Below are positions 55,304 to 63,805 of a stretch of DNA of 64,000 bases, in pieces. Both the position numbers and the translations under genes were made by a program. This stretch comes from Pseudomonas palmensis. Its GTDB lineage: Bacteria; Pseudomonadota; Gammaproteobacteria; Pseudomonadales; Pseudomonadaceae. The stretch's first letter is position 1; every line of letters begins with the position of its first letter. The notes beneath the pieces are model-generated. The model ran no database searches. It saw nothing but the letters and a program-made list of their open reading frames with translations, and was not told the origin of the DNA. The stretch is from contig NZ_JAFKEC010000004.1 of the NCBI RefSeq assembly GCF_017848315.1, forward strand, positions 1-64,000. The letters run 5' to 3'.

Positions 55304-57775
55304 TCAGAACGCCCAGCGCGTAGTCAGCATCAGGTTGCGCGCTTCGCCATAGTAGGTGGTGTCGAAGTTGCCCAGCCCGGCCAGGTAGCGCTTGTCGAAC
55401 ACGTTGTTGGCGTTGAGCGTGAAGCTCAGGTGGTCGTTGTACTGGTAGCGGCCCATCAGGTCGACCAGGGTGTAGCCACCCTGCTTGATGAAGGTGTAAT
55501 CCTTCACCGTAGGGCTGTAGATCTGGCCGTAGAACGCGCTCTGCCAGTTCACCCCGCCACCCACCGTGACCTTGTCCAGCGCCCCCGGCAGGCGGTAGGT
55601 GGTGAACAGCCGCAGCAGTTGCTCAGGCTTGGTGGTGCTCATCGGCGAGCCGAAGATGCGCTGGTGGTCCTTGTCGCGAGAGCGCGCATAGGTATAGCCG
55701 GCCGACAGGTTCCAGCCCTCCTGCAGTTCGCCGGCAATCTCCAGCTCCACGCCCTCGGTGGTTGCGCCGCGGGTGGCCTTGTAGATCCCCTCGTTGGTGT
55801 TGGTGGTGCCGGTCTGCACCGCCACGTTGTCCTGCTCGATACGGAACAAGGCCAGGCTGGCATTGAGCCGCCCCTCGAAGTAGGCCGCCTTCAGCCCTGT
55901 CTCGTAGCTGTCGCCCTCCACCGGATCCAGCGGGGTGCGGTTTGCGTCCTTGTAGGTCTGTGGCTGGTAGATCGAGGTGTAGCTGGCATACACCGAGTAG
56001 GTGTCGTTGAGGTCATACACCACGCCGGCATACGGGGTCACCACGCCATGCTGCTTGTAGCCGGCCTGGTTGTCGCTGAAGTACACCGGGTTGAGGCCGT
56101 CGTAATCGTAGTTGTCGTTGTACTTGAAGGTGCTGACGCGGGTGCCGAGGATCAGCGACAGGTCGTCGGTGGGGCGCAGGCGGGTGGCGATGTACGCGCC
56201 GTTCTGGCGCTTGGTCTGCTCGTACTTGCCGTTTTTCGGGAAGTCCGGCACGCCGATCTTGCCGTTCCATTCGTAGATGTTGCCCGGTGTGCCGCCCAGG
56301 CTGGTGTCCCAGGTGGCGCCGGTCTGGCGCGAGTTGGCCGCGTTGAAACCCATCACCAGGTCGTGCTGGCGGCCCAGCAGGGTGAAGGGGCCGGACAGGT
56401 TGATGTCGGCGGTGTTCTGCACCCGGTGACCTTCCCAGCGGCCCCAGAACATGAACATGCCTTCGCCCGTGGCACGGTCGGGATTGCCGCCGCTGGCGGA
56501 GGCAAGGCGCGTGTCGTGGTCGCTCTGCAGCTGGTTGACGCTGAGCTTCAGGCTCCAGTCGTTGGCCAGCGCCTGCTCCAGCGAGGCGAAGTAGGTGCGG
56601 TTCTGGAAGTCGCGACGGCTCCAGTCGGCCCCCGGGTTGAACCGGCGCGAAAAGTCGGTGCGTCCGCCATCGGCGAAGTACACCGGGTTGCCGGTCCAGG
56701 AGGTGCCGCGCGGGGTGGTGGTCTGCTGGTCGATACCCACGGTCAGCAGGGTGTCGGGGGTGACGTCGACTTCGAGGATGCCGTAGTACACCTCTTTCTT
56801 CTGCTGGTAGTGGTCCTGGTAGCCCTTCCTGTCCTGCTGCGCGCCGACGAAGCGCCCGCGCACGCTGCCGCTGTCGTTCAGCGGGCCGGAAACATCGCCT
56901 TCGCCACGGTAGTCGTCCCAGCTGCCGGCGCTGCCCGACAGCGAGGCCTGGAACTGCGCGGTGGGTTTCTTGCGGATCAGGTTGACGGTGGCCGAAGGGT
57001 CGCCGGAGCCGGTCATCAGGCCGGTGGCCCCCTTGAGCACTTCGACGTGGTCGTAGATCGCCATGTCGACATGCGCGGTGCCTTCATCGTACACGCCGTC
57101 GTAGATGGTGTTGACGCCGTCGTACTGGAAGTTGGTGATGGCCAGGCCACGGCTGGAGAATTCGGTACGGTCGCTGTCGTAGGCCTGGGCGGAGACGCCG
57201 GGGGTGTTGCGCAGCACGTCGGTGATGCTCTGCGCGCCCTGGTCATCCATCTGCTGGCGGGTGACCACGGTGACCGATTGCGGGGTTTCGCGGATCGACA
57301 GCGGCAGCTTGGTGGCGGTGCGGGTGGCGGCGGTGGTGTAGGCGCCGGTGTTTTCGGTGGTCTCGCCAAGGGTATTGCTTTCGATGCTGGTGGCCCCCAG
57401 CTCGACGGCGCCGCCGTTGCCGGCTGGCACCAGCACGTAGCCGCCATTGGACTGGCGCTGGGCCTGCAGGCCGCTGCCCGCCAGCAGTCGCGCCAGGCCT
57501 TCATCGATGCTGTAGCTGCCCTGCAGGCCCGCCGATTGCAGGCCCTGGGTTTGCCGCGCATCGAACGACAGGGTGATGCTGGCGCGGGTGGCGAACAGGC
57601 TCAGCGCGGTGCCCAGCGGGCCTGCGGCGATCTGGAAGTGGGTGCTTGCGCTTTGTGCCAGGGCGTTTGACGGCAGCACCGCCAGCAACGGCAACGGTGC
57701 CAGCGGCAGGCTGAACAGGGCCAGGTGGACGGCGCGTAGCAGAGGGCGAGGCGCTCGCGGGCAAGGGGCGGACAT
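55304..57775 (-). CDS. TonB-dependent ferri-siderophore receptor with signalling domain
   Basis: Outer-membrane receptor of 823 residues. Signal peptide to about residue 41. An STN (secretin/TonB N-terminal) signalling domain lies at about 45-115. A TonB-dependent plug (IRETPQSVTVVTRQQMDDQ, DHVEVLKGATGLMTGSGDPSATVNLIRKKPT, both quoted in part) is followed by a barrel ending in aromatic F (MLTTRWAF). The STN domain plus the adjacent fecR and fecI genes show that it signals through FecR to the sigma factor. Siderophore identity unknown. A Fur-box-like site is 68 bases upstream. Confidence 0.93.
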   Translation of the reverse strand: MSAPCPRAPRPLLRAVHLALFSLPLAPLPLLAVLPSNALAQSASTHFQIAAGPLGTALSLFATRASITLSFDARQTQGLQSAGLQGSYSIDEGLARLLAGSGLQAQRQSNGGYVLVPAGNGGAVELGATSIESNTLGETTENTGAYTTAATRTATKLPLSIRETPQSVTVVTRQQMDDQGAQSITDVLRNTPGVSAQAYDSDRTEFSSRGLAITNFQYDGVNTIYDGVYDEGTAHVDMAIYDHVEVLKGATGLMTGSGDPSATVNLIRKKPTAQFQASLSGSAGSWDDYRGEGDVSGPLNDSGSVRGRFVGAQQDRKGYQDHYQQKKEVYYGILEVDVTPDTLLTVGIDQQTTTPRGTSWTGNPVYFADGGRTDFSRRFNPGADWSRRDFQNRTYFASLEQALANDWSLKLSVNQLQSDHDTRLASASGGNPDRATGEGMFMFWGRWEGHRVQNTADINLSGPFTLLGRQHDLVMGFNAANSRQTGATWDTSLGGTPGNIYEWNGKIGVPDFPKNGKYEQTKRQNGAYIATRLRPTDDLSLILGTRVSTFKYNDNYDYDGLNPVYFSDNQAGYKQHGVVTPYAGVVYDLNDTYSVYASYTSIYQPQTYKDANRTPLDPVEGDSYETGLKAAYFEGRLNASLALFRIEQDNVAVQTGTTNTNEGIYKATRGATTEGVELEIAGELQEGWNLSAGYTYARSRDKDHQRIFGSPMSTTKPEQLLRLFTTYRLPGALDKVTVGGGVNWQSAFYGQIYSPTVKDYTFIKQGGYTLVDLMGRYQYNDHLSFTLNANNVFDKRYLAGLGNFDTTYYGEARNLMLTTRWAF

Positions 57776-57842
57776 GCAGGTTTTCCTTCGATTGGCTGGG
57801 CAGGGGCGCGGCTTTTTTTTCCGCTTTAACTGCGTAGCCGAA

Positions 57843-57857
57843 TGAGAATGAAAATCG
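57843..57857. promoter_or_regulatory. candidate Fur box upstream of the receptor gene
   Basis: TGAGAATGAAAATCG matches the 7-1-7 Fur consensus TGATAATnATTATCA at 11 of 14 positions (counted by eye). It is 67 bases from the receptor start codon and within the short fecR-receptor gap. Confidence 0.4.
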
Positions 57858-57880
57858 GCAACCCGGTTTTCGATGTTTTT

Positions 57881-58828
57881 TCAGACCGGCTCGACGCTCA
57901 CCCAGTACCGCGTGAGGTAGCGCACCTTGACCGGCAGCGAGGTGCCCAGGTTCTGCAGGACGGTGTCGGTATCGTCAATGCGAAAGGCGCCGGACAGGCG
58001 CAGGTCGGCAATACGCTCATCGCAGCGCAGCAGGCCGGGACGGTAGCGGCGCAGCTCGCTGATGAAGTCGGCCAGGCGCCACTCGATCACGGTCAGCATG
58101 CCGTCGGTCCAGGCACCTGTGCCGGGGGCCGCGCTACCGACCGCTCCGAGCTGATGCGCGTCGAAGCTCACGCTTTGCCCGCTGTCCAGGCGCAGCACTT
58201 GCCCGGGCTGATCGGCGGGGCGGATCTCCACGGCGTGCTCCAGTACGCTGACCCGGCTCAGGCCGCCCTCGCTGTGCACGCTGAAACGGGTGCCCAGGGC
58301 GCGGATGCGGCCTTCCGGGGTTTGCACCAGGAAGGGCCGGCCAGCGGCGTCGGCGGCGGTTTGCACCATGATTTCGCCGCTGTACAGGCGCAGCAGGCGC
58401 TGCTGGCCGTCGAATTCGATATCCAGCGCGGTGTCGGTGTTGAGTTCCAGTTGACTGCCATCGGCCAGTGTCACGTGGCGGCGCTGGCCCTTGCCGGTAC
58501 GCAGCCCGGCCATCAGCTCGCGGCCCGTGTCGCTTTCGCGCACGGCCCAGCCGGTGATGCCCACGCCCATCAGCAGGGCCAGGGTCTTGAGCACGGCGCG
58601 GCGTCGTGCGCGTACACCGGCCAGGGTCGGCAGGGCCACGTCGGCGGGCAGGCGGCCAAGCTGGCGCTGCAGTTTTTCCACCCGCGCCCAGGCCTGGGCA
58701 TGGGCCTGGCTCTTGCCCAGCCAGTCCCGCCAGGCCTGCACCTGGGCCTCGCTGGGCGGCGCGGCATTGAGCTTGACGTACCAGCTGGCTGCCGCCTCCA
58801 GGGTTGAGTAGTCCAGGGGCTGGGCCAT
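57881..58828 (-). CDS. fecR: FecR-type anti-sigma factor
   Basis: 315-residue inner-membrane regulator that relays siderophore binding to the sigma factor. Cytoplasmic N-terminus with the conserved Trp pair region (AASWYVKLNAAPPSEAQVQAWRDWLG in part), membrane segment near residues 85-105 (LKTLALLMGVGITGW), then the FecR periplasmic domain (QRRHVTLADGSQLELNTDTALDI in part) and a C-terminal STN-binding region. It begins 1 base after fecI and precedes the receptor. Confidence 0.93.
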   Translation of the reverse strand: MAQPLDYSTLEAAASWYVKLNAAPPSEAQVQAWRDWLGKSQAHAQAWARVEKLQRQLGRLPADVALPTLAGVRARRRAVLKTLALLMGVGITGWAVRESDTGRELMAGLRTGKGQRRHVTLADGSQLELNTDTALDIEFDGQQRLLRLYSGEIMVQTAADAAGRPFLVQTPEGRIRALGTRFSVHSEGGLSRVSVLEHAVEIRPADQPGQVLRLDSGQSVSFDAHQLGAVGSAAPGTGAWTDGMLTVIEWRLADFISELRRYRPGLLRCDERIADLRLSGAFRIDDTDTVLQNLGTSLPVKVRYLTRYWVSVEPV

Positions 58829-58829
58829 G

Positions 58830-59330
58830 TCAGTCGTCCGTCAGCAGCAGGCAGTGGGTCATGGCGCGGATCATGTGTTTTTTCACCGTGGTCACCGACA
58901 CGCCCATGCGCTCGGCGGTGGCCACGTAGCTCAGGCCCTCGAGCTGCACCGCCAGGAAGATCTGCCGGGTGCGTTCGCCCATGCCGTCGAGCAGGGTATC
59001 GACGGCCACCAGGGTTTCGAGAATCAGCAGGCGCGTTTCGGGCGACTCGACGACGCGCTCCGGGCGGGTGGCCAGCTCGGCGAGGTAGGCCTGTTCCAGG
59101 GCCTTGCGGCGAAACTTGTCGACCATCAGCGCATGGGCGATGGCACCCAGGTAGCTGCGCGGTTCACGAATGGTCTGGGCATTGCGTGCGGTGAGCACCC
59201 GGATGAAGGTGTCCTGGGCAAGGTCTGCGGCATCGCTGGCGTTGCCCAGGCGCGCGCGCAGCCAGCTTTTCAACCAACCGTTGTGTTCGCTGTAGAGCGC
59301 GTGCAGGGCAGCGTGATCGGGTGCGGGCAT
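58830..59330 (-). CDS. fecI: ECF sigma factor, FecI type (iron starvation)
   Basis: 166 residues, start MPAPDHAALHALYSEHNGWL. Sigma region 2 (LAQDTFIRVL, SYLGAIAHALMVDKFRRKALE) and sigma region 4 (LEGLSYVATAERMGVSVTTVKKHMIRAM in part) define an ECF factor of the iron-starvation group. It opens the fecI-fecR-receptor cluster. A longer upstream frame is only a shadow of the MDR gene. A Fur-box-like site is 24-42 bases upstream. Confidence 0.93.
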   Translation of the reverse strand: MPAPDHAALHALYSEHNGWLKSWLRARLGNASDAADLAQDTFIRVLTARNAQTIREPRSYLGAIAHALMVDKFRRKALEQAYLAELATRPERVVESPETRLLILETLVAVDTLLDGMGERTRQIFLAVQLEGLSYVATAERMGVSVTTVKKHMIRAMTHCLLLTDD

Positions 59331-59353
59331 GGCGCGGAGGATACTGAGTAATT

Positions 59354-59372
59354 GATAATTAGTCGCATTATT
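59354..59372. promoter_or_regulatory. candidate Fur box upstream of fecI
   Basis: GATAATTAGTCGCATTATT agrees with the 19-bp Fur consensus GATAATGATAATCATTATC at 13 of 19 positions (by eye), with both half-sites GATAAT and CATTAT intact. Position upstream of fecI fits iron repression. Confidence 0.5.
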
Positions 59373-59471
59373 GTGGTTTGCCGGCGGATTGTGCAAGTGC
59401 TGGTGCTTGACCTGCGTCAGGCACGGGCGAAGACTGGTTGACCCTTTACAGACACGAGTGAGGCGCTTCCC

Positions 59472-60482
59472 ATGAGCCACAAGGCCATTTACGTTCAACC
59501 CGGCGGCGGATATGACAAGGTGCAGGTGGGCACGTGCGAAGCGCCGGCGCCGCAGGCGGGCGAGATCACCGTGCGCCTGCGTGCCAACTCGCTCAACTAC
59601 CACGACTTTGCCGTGGTCAGCGGCATGTGGGGGCCTGCCGAGCCGCGCATTCCGATGGCCGATGGTGCCGGTGAAGTGGTGGCCGTGGGCGCCGGGGTGA
59701 GCGAGTTCGCTGTCGGTGATGCGGTGGTCAGCACCTTCTTCCCCGACTGGCTGGATGGCGCGCCGCTGATCGAAGGCTTTGCCACGGTGCCGGGCGATGG
59801 CATCGACGGCTATGCCCGCGAGCAGGTGACGGCCCGTGCCACTTCGTTTACCCATGCGCCCAAAGGTTGGAGCCACGCCGAAGCGGCCACGCTGACCACT
59901 GCGGGCTTGACCGCCTGGCGTGCACTGATGGCCGACGACGCACTCAAGCCAGGTGACACGGTGCTGGTGCAGGGCACCGGCGGGGTGTCGATCTTCGCCT
60001 TGCAGTTCGCCAAGCTGGCGGGTGCCACGGTGATCGCCACCTCGTCCAGCGACGCCAAGCTCGAACGCCTCAAGGCCCTGGGCGCCGACCACCTGATCAA
60101 CTACCGCACCACCCCGGCCTGGGGCGAGCAGGTGCGCAGCCTGACCCACAATCGTGGTGTGGACCATGTGATCGAGGTGGGCGGCCCGGCCACGCTGGAG
60201 CAATCGATGATTGCCGCGCGCATTGGCGGGCACATCTCGTTGATCGGCATCCTCACCGGCGTGGCGGGGCAGTTGCCGCTGGTGCAGGCGCTGGTGCGCC
60301 AGTTGCGTCTGCAGGGGGTACTGGTAGGTAGCCGTGCCCAGCAGCAGGCCATGGTGCGTGCCATCGACGCCAGCGGCCTTCGCCCGGTGATCGACAAGCA
60401 CTTTGGCCTGGAGCAGATCGCCGATGCGTTCCGCTATCAGGAAACCAACCAGCATTTCGGCAAGATCGTGCTGGATATCTGA
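59472..60482 (+). CDS. zinc-independent MDR-family NAD(P)-dependent oxidoreductase
   Basis: 336 residues of the medium-chain dehydrogenase/reductase superfamily. GroES-like N-domain (LRANSLNYHDFAVVSGMWG, part) and a Rossmann domain with TVLVQGTGGVSIFALQFAKLAGA (part: GTGGVS). The structural zinc cysteines are absent, so it is a quinone-reductase-like or alcohol-dehydrogenase-like member. Substrate unknown. It ends 12 bases before a strong hairpin terminator. Confidence 0.9.
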   Translation: MSHKAIYVQPGGGYDKVQVGTCEAPAPQAGEITVRLRANSLNYHDFAVVSGMWGPAEPRIPMADGAGEVVAVGAGVSEFAVGDAVVSTFFPDWLDGAPLIEGFATVPGDGIDGYAREQVTARATSFTHAPKGWSHAEAATLTTAGLTAWRALMADDALKPGDTVLVQGTGGVSIFALQFAKLAGATVIATSSSDAKLERLKALGADHLINYRTTPAWGEQVRSLTHNRGVDHVIEVGGPATLEQSMIAARIGGHISLIGILTGVAGQLPLVQALVRQLRLQGVLVGSRAQQQAMVRAIDASGLRPVIDKHFGLEQIADAFRYQETNQHFGKIVLDI

Positions 60483-60494
60483 GGCACGCCCCGA

Positions 60495-60533
60495 CACGAC
60501 AAAGCCCGCTTCTGGCGGGCTTTGTCGTGTCTG
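60495..60533. terminator. terminator hairpin, copy 1 of a 39-base direct repeat
   Basis: 15-bp perfect stem CACGACAAAGCCCGC / GCGGGCTTTGTCGTG with a 5-base loop TTCTG, then TCTG. It can terminate the MDR gene. An identical copy lies 680 bases downstream. Confidence 0.85.
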
Positions 60534-60650
60534 ATACGAGGAAATCAGGTAAGGCGGGTAGGCAGTTTCCTCAATTGGGATGAGAGGTGTCTTGACCACT
60601 GTGGGGCTGCTGTTCACAGCGGTTCATCTGGGGTTTCCTGGCGTGCCTGA

Positions 60651-60800
60651 GTGATCAACGGTAACGGAAGCCGAGTGAAGTTCGATAACGGGAATCCGCT
60701 GGCGATGATCAACCTGCATAAGCCACATCCCGGCAACGAGCTGAAGGCTTACATCAGATGCCAGGTTATTGAACACTTGAAAGCCGGAGGGTTGATTTGA
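60651..60800 (+). pseudogene. hicA: decapitated HicA-type toxin gene
   Basis: A frame reading INGNGSRVKFDNGNPL, then INLHKPHPGNEL and ending HLKAGGLI matches the C-terminal two thirds of the longer HicA branch (GSRV...F, HRPHP pattern). A stop codon at 60648-60650 lies directly upstream of the first possible GTG. The N-terminal part is not found in the sequence before it. The stop overlaps the hicB start by TGATG, the usual hicAB coupling. Confidence 0.7.
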
Positions 60801-61141
60801 TGGGCACACTGTTGCATTACAGGGGGTATCACGGCTCCATTGAAGCCAGCCCAGAAGACAACTGTCTATACGGCAAGGTGCAGTTCATCCGGGCTCTGGT
60901 GAGCTATGAAGGAGAGACTGTGGCACAGTTGGACGCGGCATTTCGCGAGGCCGTGGATGACTATCTACACACATGTGCAACCTTGCATCAGGCTCCCGAA
61001 ACCCCATGTAAAGGCTCATTCAATGTGAGGGTTGGCCATGACCTGCATTTGGCCGCCAGCGTGGTTGCCAACCGGCAGAGTATTTCGCTCAACGACCTGA
61101 CGCGCCGGGCATTGACCGCCTACCTGAGTCACCATGAGTAG
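60800..61141 (+). CDS. hicB: HicB-type antitoxin
   Basis: 113 residues, start ATG 60800 (MGTLLHYRGYHGSIEAS) rather than the in-frame TTG at 60797. N-terminal HicB partial RNase-H fold (EDNCLYGKVQFI, EGETVAQLDAAFREAVDDYL) and C-terminal ribbon-helix-helix or HTH (RQSISLNDLTRRALTAYL). The hicA partner upstream is truncated, so the antitoxin may be an orphan regulator or a remnant. Confidence 0.9.
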   Translation: MGTLLHYRGYHGSIEASPEDNCLYGKVQFIRALVSYEGETVAQLDAAFREAVDDYLHTCATLHQAPETPCKGSFNVRVGHDLHLAASVVANRQSISLNDLTRRALTAYLSHHE

Positions 61142-61174
61142 TACGATACGCTTGCAGCGCGCCTGAATACGCGC

Positions 61175-61213
61175 CACGACAAAGCCCGCTTCTGGCGGGC
61201 TTTGTCGTGTCTG
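61175..61213. terminator. terminator hairpin, copy 2 of the 39-base direct repeat
   Basis: Identical to the hairpin at 60495-60533 over 39 bases. It is 10 bases from the stop of the convergent autotransporter gene and 33 bases past the hicB stop, so it can serve both. Confidence 0.85.
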
Positions 61214-61223
61214 GCGGTTGAGG

Positions 61224-63515
61224 TCAGAAGTCGTAGCGCACGTTGGCGGTGAAGGTGTCGGCATCGAAGCCGCTGCTGGTCAGGTAGTTGTACGACCCGC
61301 CCACGCTCCAGGCACCGACGCGGTAGGTTGCGCCCAGGCCCAGCTCGTAGCTGTCGCGGGCCGGGGTGGCGCCGCGGGTGGTGAATGGCGTGCCACCCAG
61401 CACGAAGGTGGAGGTGGTGCCGGCCTTGTCGCCGATGAAGTCATGCCAGGCCATCAGCTTGGCTTCCGGCTCCAGGCTGCCCACGCCCAGGTCGAAGGCG
61501 GCTGCCAGGCGTGCGCCCAGGCCCATCTCGCCGATTTCGTAACGCTGGCTGCCGACGTTGAGCGCCGCCGAGCTGCCTTTTTCACGGTACGAGTCGATCG
61601 AGACGTTGGCGTAGCGCGCGCCGATCTGCGGCTCGAGCACTACCTGCCGGTCGAGCTGGAAGGTGTAGCCGGCCAGCGCGTTGACGCCGAAGATCTCGCT
61701 GTCGTAGTCGGCCTTGGCGCGGCTGCCGGCGATGTAGCGTTTGGACTCGTTGTCGTTCCAGCCGTACATCACCGAAGCATCGACGAAGTAGTTGTCGTGG
61801 GTCCAGTTGCCGTACAGGGTCAGGGCATGGCCGCTGACATCGGTCTTGTTGCCCCGGTCGGATTTGACGTCGCTGGTCAGGTAGCTGTACGCCAGGCCCA
61901 CGGTGGTATCGGGGTCGAGCTTGCCGTCGGCGCCCACGGCGATGCCGTTGGTGTTGGCATCGTAACCGTCGATACCGTGGCGACGATCCTGATCGGCATC
62001 GCTGGACAGTGCCTGCACCCATACGCCAGTGCCCGACAGGCCTTCACCGGACGACAGGCCGTTGCGGGCATTGCTGGAGCGGCGGGTGACGGCGTTGCCG
62101 ACCAGGGTCTGGCTGCTGGTGGCGGCATTGATCACGCCGCGGCTGACATCCGGGGTCAGGGTTTCGGCGAGACTGGCCAGTTGCGCATCGCTGCTGGCGT
62201 TGGCGAAGGCCTGGAATACCGGATCGCTTTCGCTGAGCTGGCCCATCACGGTGTTCTTGAACGGTTGTATGGCATTGACTGCATTGCGCGAAGCACGGGC
62301 GCCGAGCAGGTTCTGCTCGATCGCTTCATCGCTGCGGGTTGCGACCAGCGCCTTCACATCCTGGCCCTCGATGCCGAAGTTTTTCACTTCGAGCAGCGCC
62401 GAGGACGAGACCACCGACAGGTTCTGCGCCTCTTCCCAGGTGCCGGAGTTCAGCAGGGTGTAGCGGGTGCCCTGGGCCGGGGTGCGGAAGTCGTCGGAGC
62501 GGGCTTGCAGCTCGATCTGGCTACCTGCGGAGAAGTAGGTGTTGCCGGTCACCTTGAGGATCGGTGAATCGGGCAGCGTCGTGTTATCCAGCAGCAGACG
62601 CAGGCGGGCGGTGTCGCTGTCGAGGTCGAGATCGCCGTCCAGCGTGGTGTGCGGCGCCAGCAGGGTCAGGGTGCCACCGTCGATGTCCACGTAGCCGGCA
62701 CGGATGGTCGAACCGCCGAAAGCCACGTCGCCTTTGACCAGCACGCCACTCAGCCCCAGCAGATCGCCTTTTACCTGGCCGCCGGACCAGTAGAAGTACG
62801 ACTGCGCGTTGCTGTCTTCGGCCAGAATCGCCGCAGTGCCGCCTTCGAGCAGGCCGGCGGTCTGGGTGATCGAAAACAGATTGCTGCCGCTCAGGTTGAC
62901 CAGATGGATGCCGATGCCATCTGCCGAAATGGTGCCGCTGTTGTTGATGTTGCTTTTGTAGGGCGGGGTGATGGACCCGCTGAAGACGGCATTCTCGACT
63001 TCGATACCGGCCGAGTCGGCGCCACGCGCGGTGATGGTGCCGCTGTTGATGATGCTCGACTGGGTGGAGGTGATCATCATGCCGTTGGCGTTCTGGCCCG
63101 TCACGGCAATGCTGCCGCTGTTGATCACATCACCGGCAATCTTGGCCAGGTACAGGTCCAGGCCCATGGCGCCTTCGCCGGTCACGTTGATGCTGCCCTG
63201 GTTGACCAGGTTGCCGCCGATGCTGGAATCGAGGGTGAGGGAAATGGCCGAGGGAATATCGGTGGCACTCGCCGCGCTGAGGTTGATCGCGCCGCTGTTG
63301 GTCAGGTTGCCCAGCACAGTGACATCGATCAGCTCGACGCCGGCGTTCTGCGATGTGCCGCTGAAGGTAGCGCTGCTGAAGGTATCGCCGGTATTGCTGT
63401 AGGCACCGGAGCGGAGGTCGTGATTCAAGTCGATAGCGGGAGAGGCATTGGCCGTGGCTGTAGCAGCGGCAATGGAAAGCGCCAGCAGTGAGCGGCGCAG
63501 CGATGCAGTATTCAA
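61224..63515 (-). CDS. autotransporter with beta-helical passenger
   Basis: Type Va autotransporter. I chose TTG 63515 with GGAAGGG 8-10 bases upstream, giving 763 residues and a clean signal peptide (MNTASLRRSLLALSIAAATA, cleaved near ATANA-S). A longer ATG frame (808 residues) would hide the signal. The passenger has right-handed-helix-type repeats: NLTNSGAINLS, NLVNQGSINVTG, VINSGSIAVTG, IINSGTITARG, INNSGTISADG (residues about 70-200). The last 260 residues form the PF03797 barrel, ending NVRYDF. No protease triad is seen; adhesion or aggregation role is inferred. Confidence 0.88.
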   Translation of the reverse strand: MNTASLRRSLLALSIAAATATANASPAIDLNHDLRSGAYSNTGDTFSSATFSGTSQNAGVELIDVTVLGNLTNSGAINLSAASATDIPSAISLTLDSSIGGNLVNQGSINVTGEGAMGLDLYLAKIAGDVINSGSIAVTGQNANGMMITSTQSSIINSGTITARGADSAGIEVENAVFSGSITPPYKSNINNSGTISADGIGIHLVNLSGSNLFSITQTAGLLEGGTAAILAEDSNAQSYFYWSGGQVKGDLLGLSGVLVKGDVAFGGSTIRAGYVDIDGGTLTLLAPHTTLDGDLDLDSDTARLRLLLDNTTLPDSPILKVTGNTYFSAGSQIELQARSDDFRTPAQGTRYTLLNSGTWEEAQNLSVVSSSALLEVKNFGIEGQDVKALVATRSDEAIEQNLLGARASRNAVNAIQPFKNTVMGQLSESDPVFQAFANASSDAQLASLAETLTPDVSRGVINAATSSQTLVGNAVTRRSSNARNGLSSGEGLSGTGVWVQALSSDADQDRRHGIDGYDANTNGIAVGADGKLDPDTTVGLAYSYLTSDVKSDRGNKTDVSGHALTLYGNWTHDNYFVDASVMYGWNDNESKRYIAGSRAKADYDSEIFGVNALAGYTFQLDRQVVLEPQIGARYANVSIDSYREKGSSAALNVGSQRYEIGEMGLGARLAAAFDLGVGSLEPEAKLMAWHDFIGDKAGTTSTFVLGGTPFTTRGATPARDSYELGLGATYRVGAWSVGGSYNYLTSSGFDADTFTANVRYDF

Positions 63516-63805
63516 GAGGGTGTCCCTTCCAGGGTCGGAAACCGACGCGGGACAACCAGCGCATGCTGCGTCTGTATCGGCCATCCCTGCCGGCTTGTCA
63601 GTGAGTGCTGAATCAAGCGCTGGGTACTGTACAGGATGGTTGTAGGACAATTCAGCAGCGAAAGCCGGTTAGGCTGCTTTTCACGAAAAAAATGTGAATC
63701 AGCCGGCATCTGTAGGAAAAACAGGCAGATTCGCGGGAATTTAATCGATCGTGTGGGGTCGACCGGTGTCGTCCTGGCGAAGGCCAGGACGTCTTGCAAC
63801 CGCAA

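Noticed and set aside
59331..60617. N-terminal extension of the fecI frame
   Set aside because: The added residues are the antisense of the MDR gene; sigma-factor homology begins at the ATG at 59330.
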